Made by a program: the position numbers and the translations under genes. DNA of 49,467 nucleotides from JBBRXJ01 sp038248505 (GTDB lineage: Bacteria; Bacteroidota; Bacteroidia; Bacteroidales; JBBRXJ01): positions 1-49,467 of the forward strand of contig JBBRXJ010000012.1 of NCBI GenBank assembly GCA_038248505.1, given 5' to 3'. Below the pieces are notes generated by a model that was given only the letters and a program-made list of their open reading frames with translations, made no database searches and had not been told where the DNA came from. Position 1 is the first letter of the stretch. Each line of letters starts with the position of its first letter. Shown piece by piece: positions 1-7,611 of the stretch.

Positions 1-792
1 AATCTCTCATGGGGGAAAGGGGGTAATATCATTATAAGTCATTATAAAACTGCGTTTTAACCAAAATATAGTCAAAAAACGCTATCCGGAATTACAAAAA
101 TAATAAAGTTGCTAATCTCGTTTTTATTTGCGATTTTTGGGTATAAAGTAGTTTTTGTTTTTATTAAGAAGAAGGATCAGAAATGGTCCTTCTTTTTTTT
201 ATGTAAAATTCATGTGACGAAATAAACTAAAGTTATAGATGATATTACTAACCAATATAATAAATCACACTATATATTTGAAGCGTCATCCTTATTTTGC
301 ATTTACACAATACTTTTTTATTAAATCAAGTACCTCATTGCCATAGAGGTTTTTAAAATGCCTCAGATAAATAATTACAAGTCTGCTTGTAATCTTTAAC
401 AGCTATAGATACTTTTTATTAATTCCCTTAAATTAGTAGCTCATTATTTTTATTCTCTTAGAATAGAAAAATATGTTGAGTCTAGACAGATAATTTCATG
501 AAATCATTTTTATGCTTGGGCGTAATTCTAAAGTATCATTTAGTTTTCGATTCTGCACAATCGTACACCAATTAGATATTTACTGCTTTTTAATGAAACC
601 AAATCTCTTATATATCAATGAAAGCAGGACGCTGAGGTGCCACATTGAGTTTTTCGCCGCGGCGAAGAAATGCATCCACCTAGTTTAGTATTTTAGTATG
701 AAATTTGTCTTTGGTGTATCATTATGCATAATCAATTTAGTTTTACTACATTTAAGAAATGATTTTTATAAACAAATACATATCTGATTACC
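1..792. other. Gene-poor left end of the window
   Basis: No intact coding region is visible in these 792 bases on either strand. The stretch is AT-rich with many stops in all frames. It holds a strong intrinsic terminator (169-200), a short protein-like remnant on the minus strand (about 292-416, broken by a frameshift) and a GC-rich perfect palindrome (653-666). The gene that the terminator serves must lie before base 1. The last part presumably carries the arfB promoter, but I could not recognise a good TAnnTTTG element there. Confidence 0.6.
169..200 (+). terminator. Intrinsic terminator of an upstream gene
   Basis: AAGAAGGATC (169-178) pairs with GGTCCTTCTT (185-194), ten pairs with one G-T wobble, around a six-base loop. 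A run of T follows. It would end a plus-strand transcript entering from outside the window. Confidence 0.75.
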
Positions 793-1194
793 ATGCCCAT
801 TGACGAACGAATCATAAAAGAGCTACATTTCTCAGCATCGCGAAGTGGTGGACCAGGTGGGCAAAATGTAAACAAGGTTAGTAGTAAAGTGGAATTACGC
901 TTTCATTTAGCTTCATCCGAATTTTTAACGGAAGAAGAGGTTTTGCTTCTAAGTACGGCTCTCAAAAATAAAATTAATAATGAGGGCGAACTCCTAATTG
1001 TGAGTCAAGAAGAGCGCTCGCAACAGCTAAACAAAATTATTTGTATAGAGAAATTTCTATCCATGCTGCGAAAAGCATTAACCCCAAAGAAGAAGCGCAA
1101 AGCTACAAAGCCGAGTAAGGCATCAAAAGAGAAAAGAATACAATCAAAGAAAGTCAAATCGGAGATTAAGACGAACAGATGCAAAGTGTTTTAG
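793..1194 (+). CDS. arfB: Alternative ribosome-rescue factor ArfB (peptidyl-tRNA hydrolase)
   Basis: ArfB (YaeJ) enters stalled ribosomes that lack a full mRNA in the A site and hydrolyses the peptidyl-tRNA, independently of tmRNA. The 133-residue length fits the family. The release-factor catalytic loop GGPGGQNVNKV is visible near the N-terminus, with the GGQ triplet at residues 22-24. The last 40 residues are very rich in Lys and Arg (PKKKRKATKPSKASKEKR), as expected for the tail that ArfB inserts into the mRNA entry channel. It has the catalytic domain only, without the codon-recognition domains of RF1/RF2. The gene stands alone, ends with TAG and is followed by a terminator at 1411-1438. 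The tmRNA gene, the other rescue system, lies 340 bases downstream on the opposite strand. Confidence 0.93.
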   Translation: MPIDERIIKELHFSASRSGGPGGQNVNKVSSKVELRFHLASSEFLTEEEVLLLSTALKNKINNEGELLIVSQEERSQQLNKIICIEKFLSMLRKALTPKKKRKATKPSKASKEKRIQSKKVKSEIKTNRCKVF

Positions 1195-1410
1195 GGAACT
1201 ATGATCCGTCGCGGGAGAGCGAAAGAAGCAATATGTCAGTATATACTAAAAAGCCTTTTATACGAATTCATTATTGTTGCCCTATAAAAATGATTTTGTG
1301 CTATATAAAATATAATATGTGTGATAGCATCAATAATTCTTCTTTGTTAGCCTTTGTTTTTTAATTGTTACTATTTGGTTAATTGAAAATCCCCAAGACC
1401 TCCTAGCAAA

Positions 1411-1438
1411 AAGCGGAAATATCACGGTTCCGTTTTTT
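1411..1438 (+). terminator. Intrinsic terminator after arfB
   Basis: AAGCGGAA (1411-1418) pairs with TTCCGTTT (1428-1435), with one G-T pair and a nine-base loop. The T run extends to 1438. It lies about 215 bases after the arfB stop; the gap between holds no convincing gene. Confidence 0.6.
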
Positions 1439-1467
1439 GAGCTTTATTGCGTTTTATTGATGCGATT

Positions 1468-1516
1468 TAAAAATGCATAACCCTCATTTATAATCATTTT
1501 GATTTTAAATGAGGGT
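1468..1516 (-). terminator. Probable tmRNA terminator
   Basis: ACCCTCATTTA (1480-1490) and TAAATGAGGGT (1506-1516) form a perfect 11-bp inverted repeat with a 15-base loop. On the minus strand it lies 18 bases past the tmRNA 3' end and is followed, after a few bases, by TTTTT. It is the only good terminator candidate for ssrA. Confidence 0.55.
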
Positions 1517-1533
1517 CAGTGAGAAGTAAATTG

Positions 1534-1924
1534 TGGAGCTGCAGGGAGTCGAACCCTGGTCCAAACAAGGAATCAAAATGCTTTCTACATGCGTAGCTTT
1601 TTCTTAATTGTAGGGCGTAATCTGGCAAAAAAGCAGCCGAACTGCACCTTAGCTTCTGTTTCTCATTCACAATGCGAAGCACACTATGAACCAGTCCTTC
1701 TTACCGATACCCCATGCAACAAGTAGTCGAACAATGCTTGTTGCGGGATAACCCGTTACTACCTCCTAGAGATAGTGATTAAGCTAATTCCTATCGGAAT
1801 TAAGCAGCGAGTGCAAAGTTGGTTTCGCCAGTTAATTGGCGTGTGCATTGGTTTTTACGGGCCTAAACACAAGTCCCGGCATGCTTACACTCTAATCCTC
1901 CCGCTGTCAAAACCGGTCAGCCCC
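1534..1924 (-). ncRNA. ssrA: Transfer-messenger RNA (tmRNA)
   Basis: tmRNA charges with alanine, enters stalled ribosomes and adds a degradation tag. The 5' end (GGGGCTGACC, from 1924 downward) pairs with the 3' end (CAGCTCC then A at 1534) to make a 7-bp acceptor stem with one G-U pair. The T-arm sequence GGTTCGACTCC is present near the 3' end. The tag frame runs from 1829 down to the TAA at 1800-1802 and reads GETNFALAA, matching the pattern of Bacteroidota tags. The bases after the discriminator are CAA, so the 3' CCA is not encoded and must be added. Length is about 391 nt, one-piece type. The 62-residue open frame across it is spurious. Confidence 0.96.
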
Positions 1925-1951
1925 AGAATGTAAATTGTTTAATTTATAAAA

Positions 1952-2605
1952 TTACTTATTGTTTTTTAATTTATTAATGGTTTCTATCGGATTATCAGAA
2001 TTAAAGACTGAACTACCTGCCACCAAAATATCTACCCCTATATCAAATAATTTATGCGCATTGTTGAGATCTACGCCCCCATCCACTTCTATTAACGCAG
2101 ATGATTGTTTTTGAATGATCAGTTCTTTTAACCTACTGATGCGATTATAACTATTCTCAATAAATTTTTGTCCTCCATAACCAGGATTTACAGACATTAT
2201 TAATATCATATCACATTCAATAAGAATATCTTCTAATAAGCTCACAGGTGTATGTGGATTAATGGATACTCCTGCTTTCATCCCTGCCGTTTTAATTTTC
2301 TGTACAGTGCGATGTAAATTTGGGCATGCCTCATAGTGAACAGTAAGTATTGAAGCTCCCACGTTTTTGAACTCAGCAATAAATTTATCGGGTTCAACAA
2401 TCATCAAATGAACATCTAATGGCTTTGTGGCTATTTTTTTAACGGCTTGAATTACTGGAAAACCAAATGAAATGTTAGGAACAAAAACGCCATCCATTAT
2501 ATCACAATGAATCCAGTCAGCTTCACTCTTGTTGAGCATTTCAATATCTTTTGCCAAATTACCAAAATTGGCTGCGAGTATTGATGGGGCAATCATTTGT
2601 GGCAT
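1952..2605 (-). CDS. rpe: Ribulose-phosphate 3-epimerase
   Basis: This enzyme interconverts ribulose 5-phosphate and xylulose 5-phosphate in the pentose phosphate pathway. It is a TIM barrel of 217 residues, the normal length. Visible motifs in order are APSILAANFGNL (N-terminal strand), HCDIMDGVFVPN with the metal-binding His and Asp, DVHLMI with the second metal His, SVNPGYGGQKF (phosphate and loop region) and EVDGGV with the catalytic Asp. The chosen ATG gives MPQMIAPS; a second Met three codons later is also possible. It lies downstream of the sigma factor gene but is separated from it by a strong terminator, so it should have its own promoter in 2606-2700. Confidence 0.96.
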   Translation of the reverse strand: MPQMIAPSILAANFGNLAKDIEMLNKSEADWIHCDIMDGVFVPNISFGFPVIQAVKKIATKPLDVHLMIVEPDKFIAEFKNVGASILTVHYEACPNLHRTVQKIKTAGMKAGVSINPHTPVSLLEDILIECDMILIMSVNPGYGGQKFIENSYNRISRLKELIIQKQSSALIEVDGGVDLNNAHKLFDIGVDILVAGSSVFNSDNPIETINKLKNNK

Positions 2606-2700
2606 ACGTTCTATTTTAAAAGTTTCAGTTATAAAAATAGATATTTTAGAGGCAACAATTACGAATTGGCTTTATTTTTCTATTGTTGTATGTAACAAAA

Positions 2701-2722
2701 AAAAGACCCCTCGGGGTCTTTT
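2701..2722 (-). terminator. Terminator after the sigma factor gene
   Basis: AAAAGACCCC and GGGGTCTTTT form a perfect 10-bp stem with a two-base gap in sequence, so the real loop takes the inner pairs. On the minus strand it is followed by a run of T (complement of 2694-2701). It separates the sigma factor gene from rpe. Confidence 0.85.
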
Positions 2723-2753
2723 GATATTATTGATTTGTATCTAATGAACACGT

Positions 2754-3620
2754 TTATCCTAAAAATGTTTTAAGCAATTTATTCCGATCGGTGCTATGTT
2801 TAAGTTGCTTAATGGCTTTATCTTTAATCTGGCGAACCCTTTCACGTGTAAGGTCTAGTTCTTTTCCTATTTCTTCGAGTGTGTAGGGATGTTTACTCTC
2901 CAAACCAAAGTACATTCTTATAATTAAAGCTTCACGGGCACTTAAGCCAGATAGTGCACGACTTATCTCTCTTCGAAGGGAGTCAAATATAAGCTGATTG
3001 TCGGGGCTGGGGGTATCAATGTTTTGAAATAAGTCCTGAACGCTACGATCTTCTTCTTCTCCTATAGGTGCGTCCATAGATAGTGGTCGAGAATTTGATT
3101 TCATTACCTCACTTACCGACTCAGTACTTAATTCTAATGCGTCCGATATTTCGAATATACTTGGCTCACGTTCAAAACGTTGTTCGAGATCTGCCATCGT
3201 TCTATTCATCTTATTTAAAGTGCCAATTTTATTTTGAGGCAAACGGACAATACGCGCTTGTTCAGCAAGTGCTTGAAGAATGGTTTGACGAATCCACCAC
3301 ACCGCATACGATATAAATTTAAAACCCTTGGTTTCATCAAAACGTTCAGCAGCTTTAATTAAGCCCATATTCCCTTCATTTATTAAGTCGGGTAAAGTAA
3401 GGCCTTGATTTTGATATTGTTTTGATACTGAAACAACAAAACGTAAATTTCCTTTTACCAATCTGTCTAAGGCTTTACGGTCTCCATTCTTAATTTTTCG
3501 TGCTAAAATCACTTCTTCATCAGCATTTAGAAGTTCAATCTTGCTGATTTCATTCAGATATTTATCAACAGAGGATGTTTCTCTATTGGTAACTTGTTTG
3601 ATAATTTTTAGCTGTCTCAT
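2754..3620 (-). CDS. rpoD: Primary RNA polymerase sigma factor (RpoD/SigA)
   Basis: Housekeeping sigma-70 factor, 288 residues. As usual in Bacteroidota it lacks the region 1.1 found in proteobacterial RpoD. Region 1.2 is at about residues 15-50 (SSVDKYLNEISKIELL). Region 2, with core binding and -10 recognition, is at about 55-125 (DLINEGNMGLIKAAERFD, then the aromatic FISYAVWWIRQ). Region 3 is at about 130-210, and region 4.2 with its helix-turn-helix is at about 245-280 (YTLEEIGKELDLTRERVRQ). Phylum promoters with TTG and TAnnTTTG, several visible in this window, are the expected targets. It is transcribed divergently from the ftsB-like gene. Confidence 0.96.
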   Translation of the reverse strand: MRQLKIIKQVTNRETSSVDKYLNEISKIELLNADEEVILARKIKNGDRKALDRLVKGNLRFVVSVSKQYQNQGLTLPDLINEGNMGLIKAAERFDETKGFKFISYAVWWIRQTILQALAEQARIVRLPQNKIGTLNKMNRTMADLEQRFEREPSIFEISDALELSTESVSEVMKSNSRPLSMDAPIGEEEDRSVQDLFQNIDTPSPDNQLIFDSLRREISRALSGLSAREALIIRMYFGLESKHPYTLEEIGKELDLTRERVRQIKDKAIKQLKHSTDRNKLLKTFLG

Positions 3621-3771
3621 AAAAATTCGGGTTGGTTTTCTCTACTTTGTACGTATTGTTTTGGCGGAGGTTACACAATTTAAGTAAAATAATACCTGAT
3701 TAATAGTAACAGTTTTTTAACAGCCTAATAAACTATCAATTATAGGAGAATACTCTCAGTAGTGCCCAACA

Positions 3772-3801
3772 TTGACATCACAAAATAATTAACTAATTTT
3801 G
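3772..3801 (+). promoter_or_regulatory. Bacteroidota-type promoter of the ftsB-like gene
   Basis: TTG at 3772-3774, a 19-bp spacer and TAATTTTG at 3794-3801 match the TTG/TAnnTTTG consensus. Transcription would start near 3807. The -7 element overlaps the in-frame TTG at 3799, so that TTG can hardly be the start codon. Confidence 0.65.
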
Positions 3802-3822
3802 AACAATGAAATTATAAGCCCA

Positions 3823-4137
3823 ATGTTTAAAGGTCATTTTTTAAAAGTATTATTTAAATTACTGAGGAATAAGTATATATTAAGTATACTCATTTTTCTT
3901 ATTTGGCTTGTATTCTTTGATAGAAATAACCTTATAGAACGTTACAAAGAATTGCAAAAGCTACATCAGCTAAATAAAGATAAGTCTTATTTTAATGAGC
4001 GAATTGAAGATAATAAAGAGAAAATCAATGAGCTAAAAACGGATGCTTCCAATCTTGAAAAATTTGCTCGTGAGCAATTTTTAATGAAAAAACCCAACGA
4101 AGATATTTTTGTTATTGAAATAGACCCAAAAGAATAA
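3823..4137 (+). CDS. FtsB/DivIC-like septum formation initiator
   Basis: Small bitopic division protein of the FtsB/DivIC family, which scaffolds FtsL and FtsQ (DivIB) at the divisome. From the ATG at 3823 the product has 104 residues: a short cytoplasmic stretch, one membrane helix at about residues 18-35 (ILSILIFLIWLVFF), a coiled coil at about 40-80 (ERYKELQKLHQL... NKEKINELKTDASNLEKFA) and the family hallmark AREQFLMKKPNEDIFVIE. The frame stays open upstream to a TTG at 3799, giving eight more residues, but that codon lies in the predicted -7 promoter element; the ATG leaves a 5' leader of about 15 nt. It is divergent from the sigma factor gene. Confidence 0.88.
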   Translation: MFKGHFLKVLFKLLRNKYILSILIFLIWLVFFDRNNLIERYKELQKLHQLNKDKSYFNERIEDNKEKINELKTDASNLEKFAREQFLMKKPNEDIFVIEIDPKE

Positions 4138-4193
4138 ACCCCTCAACTCCGCCTCTGCTGATCATCTTCTCAAGCTCTCCTCTATTCTTCCAT

Positions 4194-5168
4194 CTATTTA
4201 TTATCAGGTGCTAAATTTATTGTTTCCTTAGTAACAACAATAGGAATAAGCAACATTGATGGAACCATTTTAAAATTGTTATTTATATGAGATAATTTTG
4301 TACTATCTATTTTTAAATTTCGAGCAATATTTACAGCCATTTGCGTAGCCATTGAAGCAAGATTTTCAATCGGTTTTGAAATGGTAATACTTTGTTCTCC
4401 TGTCATTATTAATTTTAGTGCATCTCTCTCAGCATCTTGTCCTGCCACAAGAATTTTTCCTACTAACCCTTTTTCATTTAAGGCCTTAATTATTCCACTT
4501 GCAAGATTATCGTTAGCAGCAATTACAGCTTGAATATTTGATCCATTTTTCTCAATGCATTCCATCATTTTGTTATAACCCTCTTCTTCCTCCCATCGCT
4601 CAACAGATATATCATAAATTATTTTAATATCCCCTTTCTCAATAGCAGGTTTAAGGATATTCATCTGACCCATTTTAATGAATACCGAGTTATTGTCATA
4701 GTTAGGTCCTCCTATTAATACAAAATTGCCTTTAGGAGCCAAACTAAGCATGGTTAATGCCTGTAGCTCACCAACTTTAACATTGTCATACGATATATAA
4801 TAATCTAAGTCACAACCGCTAACAAGTCTGTCGTAGGAAATAACTTTCACTCGATGTTTATGAGCATAATTAACAATCTCAGCCGAAGCTTCTAAATCAA
4901 CGGGAACAAGGATAAGAATGTCAACACCTTGTTTTATCATTTCCCTAGCCTGTTTAAGCTGTAGTTCACTATCACCAATGGCAGCTTCAGTAATTACAGT
5001 TGACTCTAACTCTTGTGCTTTTGCAATAATGAGATCGCGATCACGCTCCCAACGGTCTGAAACAAAATCATCTAACAACAAACCAATGTGAACTTTCTTT
5101 TGGCCACATGAAAAGCTTAAAAGTGCTAGGGCGATAACAAAGGTGAATTTAATGGCAGATCGATACAT
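4194..5168 (-). CDS. Periplasmic sugar-binding lipoprotein (XylF/RbsB-like)
   Basis: Periplasmic binding protein of the type I (LacI-like, Peripla_BP_4) fold, closest in appearance to D-xylose-binding XylF. The signal peptide ends in a lipobox with the lipidated Cys at residue 21 (ALLSFSCGQK). The mature part starts with IGLLLDDFVSDRWERDRD, has ILVPVDLEAS and ISYDRLV in the N-lobe, and VIAANDNLASGIIKAL plus VAGQDAERDALKLI in the C-lobe. All are typical of XylF-type proteins. The 324-residue length fits. No ABC transporter ATPase or permease gene lies nearby, so the protein is either an orphan uptake component or part of a sensing route. The ligand cannot be read from the sequence. Confidence 0.85.
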   Translation of the reverse strand: MYRSAIKFTFVIALALLSFSCGQKKVHIGLLLDDFVSDRWERDRDLIIAKAQELESTVITEAAIGDSELQLKQAREMIKQGVDILILVPVDLEASAEIVNYAHKHRVKVISYDRLVSGCDLDYYISYDNVKVGELQALTMLSLAPKGNFVLIGGPNYDNNSVFIKMGQMNILKPAIEKGDIKIIYDISVERWEEEEGYNKMMECIEKNGSNIQAVIAANDNLASGIIKALNEKGLVGKILVAGQDAERDALKLIMTGEQSITISKPIENLASMATQMAVNIARNLKIDSTKLSHINNNFKMVPSMLLIPIVVTKETINLAPDNK

Positions 5169-5534
5169 AGGAAAAGGATTTATTTATGCAAATAAACGAA
5201 TTCATCCATCAATAACAAAATTTATGTTTGCATTTGGGCTTCTTTTTTTCATATTTTTTGTTTTTGTTTTTATTTATTAAATCATTGTAATAGTTAGACT
5301 TACATCATTAATGCATTTTTTTAATACATAATTACTTTAAAATCGCATTAAGCAAAAAACAAAGTTTTTTAAAATGCACATATAATATTATATGGTGTAT
5401 ATTCCTTAAAACATATAAATATGTAACTAACCCCCAATTATTATTATGGTTTAAAATTTAAAAGAACATAAATAATTGTTTTTTATATAAAAAGTATCTA
5501 CATTTGTATTGTAAACAATTAAAACAATAATGTC
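5169..5534. other. AT-rich intergenic region before amtB
   Basis: Divergent gap between the sugar-binding lipoprotein and amtB. It is very AT-rich and contains no open frame worth calling. The only element I can support is the amtB promoter at its right end. The long spacing could hold nitrogen-control sites, but no clear repeat or palindrome stands out. Confidence 0.5.
5476..5506 (+). promoter_or_regulatory. Promoter of the amtB-glnK operon
   Basis: TTG at 5476-5478, a 20-bp spacer and TACATTTG at 5499-5506 fit the Bacteroidota consensus exactly. The predicted start of transcription is near 5513, leaving a leader of about 22 nt before the amtB ATG. Confidence 0.75.
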
Positions 5535-6875
5535 ATGAGAAAAGTAGCTATTAAAAGAATGATGTTGATGGGATTGCTGTTAATTGCCGCTACGAGTGGT
5601 ATATTTGCAGCAGATGAAGCGCCTACCATTGACAGTGGAGCAACCGCATGGATGCTCACATCAACGGCGTTAGTATTACTGATGGTACCTGGTTTGGCCA
5701 TGTTTTATGGCGGATTGGTACGAACTAAAAACGTGCTTGGCACGATGATGCACAGCTTTGCTGCCATGGGAGTTATTGGGGTTCTATGGGTGGCCGTGGG
5801 TTATGCAATGAGTTTTGGTCCTAGCGTTCTTGGAGGCTGGTTTGGCTGGAACAGTGATTATTTTTTCCTCCAAGGAATTGACGAGAATATAATATCAGGA
5901 TATAATGTGCCTGAATATGTATTTTCTATGTTTCAGGGCAAGTTTGCAATAATTACACCAGCTCTAATTGCGGGTGCATTTGCAGAGCGAGTTACATTTA
6001 AAGGTTACATTGTGTTTATAGCATTATGGAGCGTATTAGTTTACAACCCTCTTTGTCATTGGGTATGGGCTAGTGATGGTTTTTTGTTCAACATGGGAGC
6101 CATGGGTGCAATTGATTTTGCTGGTGGTACAGTAGTGCATATCTCTTCTGGTATTAGCGGATTAGTTGCTGTTCTATATTTAGGTTCCAGACGCGGATAT
6201 CCTAAAACATCTGCTTCACCAAGTAACTTAACGATGACCATGGTTGGTGCTGGTTTACTTTGGGTAGGTTGGTTTGGTTTCAATGCAGGAAGTTCGGTTT
6301 CAAGTGGCTTGGCAACTGCACAGGCACTAACTGCAACGCAAGCAGCCGCAGCTGCAGGTGCTGTAGCTTGGATCATTATTGAGGTATTGCATCAAGGAAA
6401 AGCAACTGCATTAGGTTTTGCCTCTGGCATTCTTGCCGGATTAGTTGCTGTAACTCCTGCTGCTGGTGTAGTTCAACCTATAGGCGCTATGACTTTAGCA
6501 ATTATAGCAGCTATTTTATGTTATTCTGCTATTATGATGAAAAATAAACTTGGATATGATGATAGCCTTGATGCTTTTGGTATTCATGGTGTAGGTGGTA
6601 TAACTGGAGCTCTTTTCTTAACTTTCTTTATTCGCGAAAGTTGGTGGACAGCAGCTGCTGAAAAAGCTGGCGGGGTATGGGGAATAAGTGAACAGTTTTT
6701 AGTTCAGGCTACTGCTGTTGGTATCGCTATTGCTTATGCCGCAATTGTAACATTGGTTCTTGTATTTGTGGTTGACAAACTTATCGGTTTAAGATCGAAG
6801 GATGCTGATGAAATGCAGGGTCTTGATTCTTCATACCATGGTGAAAGAGGTTATGGTATGTTAAGTCCTAACTAA
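5535..6875 (+). CDS. amtB: Ammonium transporter (Amt family)
   Basis: Inner-membrane ammonium channel, 446 residues. An N-terminal signal peptide (residues 1-26, ending GIFAADEA) precedes eleven expected membrane helices. Key residues are visible: the Amt start motif with FYGGLVRTKNVL at about 57-68; the structural Asp194 in DFAGGTVVHI; and the twin pore histidines His202 and His351 (FGIHGVGGITG), 149 residues apart as in E. coli AmtB. The ATG is 22 nt after the predicted transcription start. glnK follows 44 bases later, the classic amtB-glnK pair in which the PII trimer plugs the channel when nitrogen is plentiful. Confidence 0.96.
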   Translation: MRKVAIKRMMLMGLLLIAATSGIFAADEAPTIDSGATAWMLTSTALVLLMVPGLAMFYGGLVRTKNVLGTMMHSFAAMGVIGVLWVAVGYAMSFGPSVLGGWFGWNSDYFFLQGIDENIISGYNVPEYVFSMFQGKFAIITPALIAGAFAERVTFKGYIVFIALWSVLVYNPLCHWVWASDGFLFNMGAMGAIDFAGGTVVHISSGISGLVAVLYLGSRRGYPKTSASPSNLTMTMVGAGLLWVGWFGFNAGSSVSSGLATAQALTATQAAAAAGAVAWIIIEVLHQGKATALGFASGILAGLVAVTPAAGVVQPIGAMTLAIIAAILCYSAIMMKNKLGYDDSLDAFGIHGVGGITGALFLTFFIRESWWTAAAEKAGGVWGISEQFLVQATAVGIAIAYAAIVTLVLVFVVDKLIGLRSKDADEMQGLDSSYHGERGYGMLSPN

Positions 6876-6919
6876 TATTTATCTTAACCATTTTTATCAA
6901 ACAATTAAAGAAAAAAAAT

Positions 6920-7264
6920 ATGAAATTAATAATAGCAATCATTCGCGAAAAGAAGCTAGATCTGGTTCGAGAGGCCTTGATTAACGCTGAAATCTCACGC
7001 ATCACAGTTACACGTGTCTCTGGGCATGGACAGCAGATGCAAGAAGAGATTTACCGAGGTAAAAAGGTTATTCCAAACCTCATTCCTAAAGTAAAACTTG
7101 AAATAGCCGTCAACGAAACATTCGTTGATATTACGGTAAATGCAATTATACAAGCAGCAAAATCTGAGGATGGTGGCGCTGTTGGAGATGGCAAGATTTT
7201 TATTCTGCCACTTGAACAATGCATTCGAATACGTACTGAAGAAAAAGGTGGGACTGCCATCTAA
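6920..7264 (+). CDS. glnK: PII nitrogen regulatory protein (GlnB/GlnK)
   Basis: PII trimeric signal protein, 114 residues, reading 2-oxoglutarate, ATP/ADP and energy state; next to amtB it most likely gates that channel. The fold is intact: N-terminal MKLIIAIIREKKLD, the T-loop at about 36-55 (EEIYRGKKVIPNLIPKVKLEI) and the B-loop GDGKIFILPLE at about 92-102. The T-loop Tyr that GlnD uridylylates in E. coli (Tyr51, in RGAEY) is Val50 here (RGKKV), and the cyanobacterial phospho-Ser position is Lys48. Covalent control by those routes is therefore excluded; ligand binding alone is the likely mode. A hairpin terminator follows. Confidence 0.94.
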   Translation: MKLIIAIIREKKLDLVREALINAEISRITVTRVSGHGQQMQEEIYRGKKVIPNLIPKVKLEIAVNETFVDITVNAIIQAAKSEDGGAVGDGKIFILPLEQCIRIRTEEKGGTAI

Positions 7265-7301
7265 AGAGCCGCTATGGTGGAAGAGTAAATGAGAAATGGA
7301 G

Positions 7302-7329
7302 GGGAGGCCGCAAGGTTTCCCTTTTTTTT
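7302..7329 (+). terminator. Terminator of amtB-glnK
   Basis: GGGAGGCC (7302-7309) pairs with GGTTTCCC (7314-7321), including two G-T pairs, closed by a GCAA tetraloop. Eight T follow directly. It lies about 40 bases after the glnK stop. Confidence 0.85.
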
Positions 7330-7441
7330 ATTTACTCAACATACTATATTACACTATACAGCCAATTCTATTTGCTGTAACAATCTTTTTTAAGTAGCTG
7401 TTGAAATCAAATTTCGTCCCGTTGAGACAGATCAAAAACTC

Positions 7442-7481
7442 AAACAAGATATTTATGACCATTTAAATATCTTGTTTTTTT
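7442..7481. terminator. Long inverted repeat, probable bidirectional terminator
   Basis: AAACAAGATATTTA (7442-7455) and TAAATATCTTGTTT (7464-7477) form a perfect 14-bp stem with an 8-base loop. T runs lie on the plus side (7475-7481) and, more weakly, on the minus side. On the minus strand it could end secA transcripts, 130-170 bases past the stop. On the plus strand it follows the glnK terminator, so either it is a back-up or it ends an unannotated small RNA from 7330-7441. The rest of 7265-7611 shows no gene. Confidence 0.6.
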
Positions 7482-7611
7482 GGTATAAAATAAGAGGCTA
7501 TAATGCTGAAAAAATAATATGTAGCAAGTGTATACCCCTGTTATAAAAATATTCTTAGTCAGTGCGCAACATAAAGTTATTCACAGTAATTATTAAACAC
7601 AATCAATCATA

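Noticed and set aside
1179..1364. 61-residue open frame overlapping the end of arfB
   Set aside because: It starts inside arfB in another frame, has no recognisable motif, no ribosome site, and an odd Cys/Ile-rich composition. It looks like chance.
1494..1682. 62-residue open frame on the minus strand
   Set aside because: It lies across the 3' half of the tmRNA and its terminator; the sequence is explained by the RNA.
5530..5538. ATG TCA TGA mini-frame overlapping the amtB start codon
   Set aside because: Three codons are easily made by chance; no other sign of a regulatory upstream frame.
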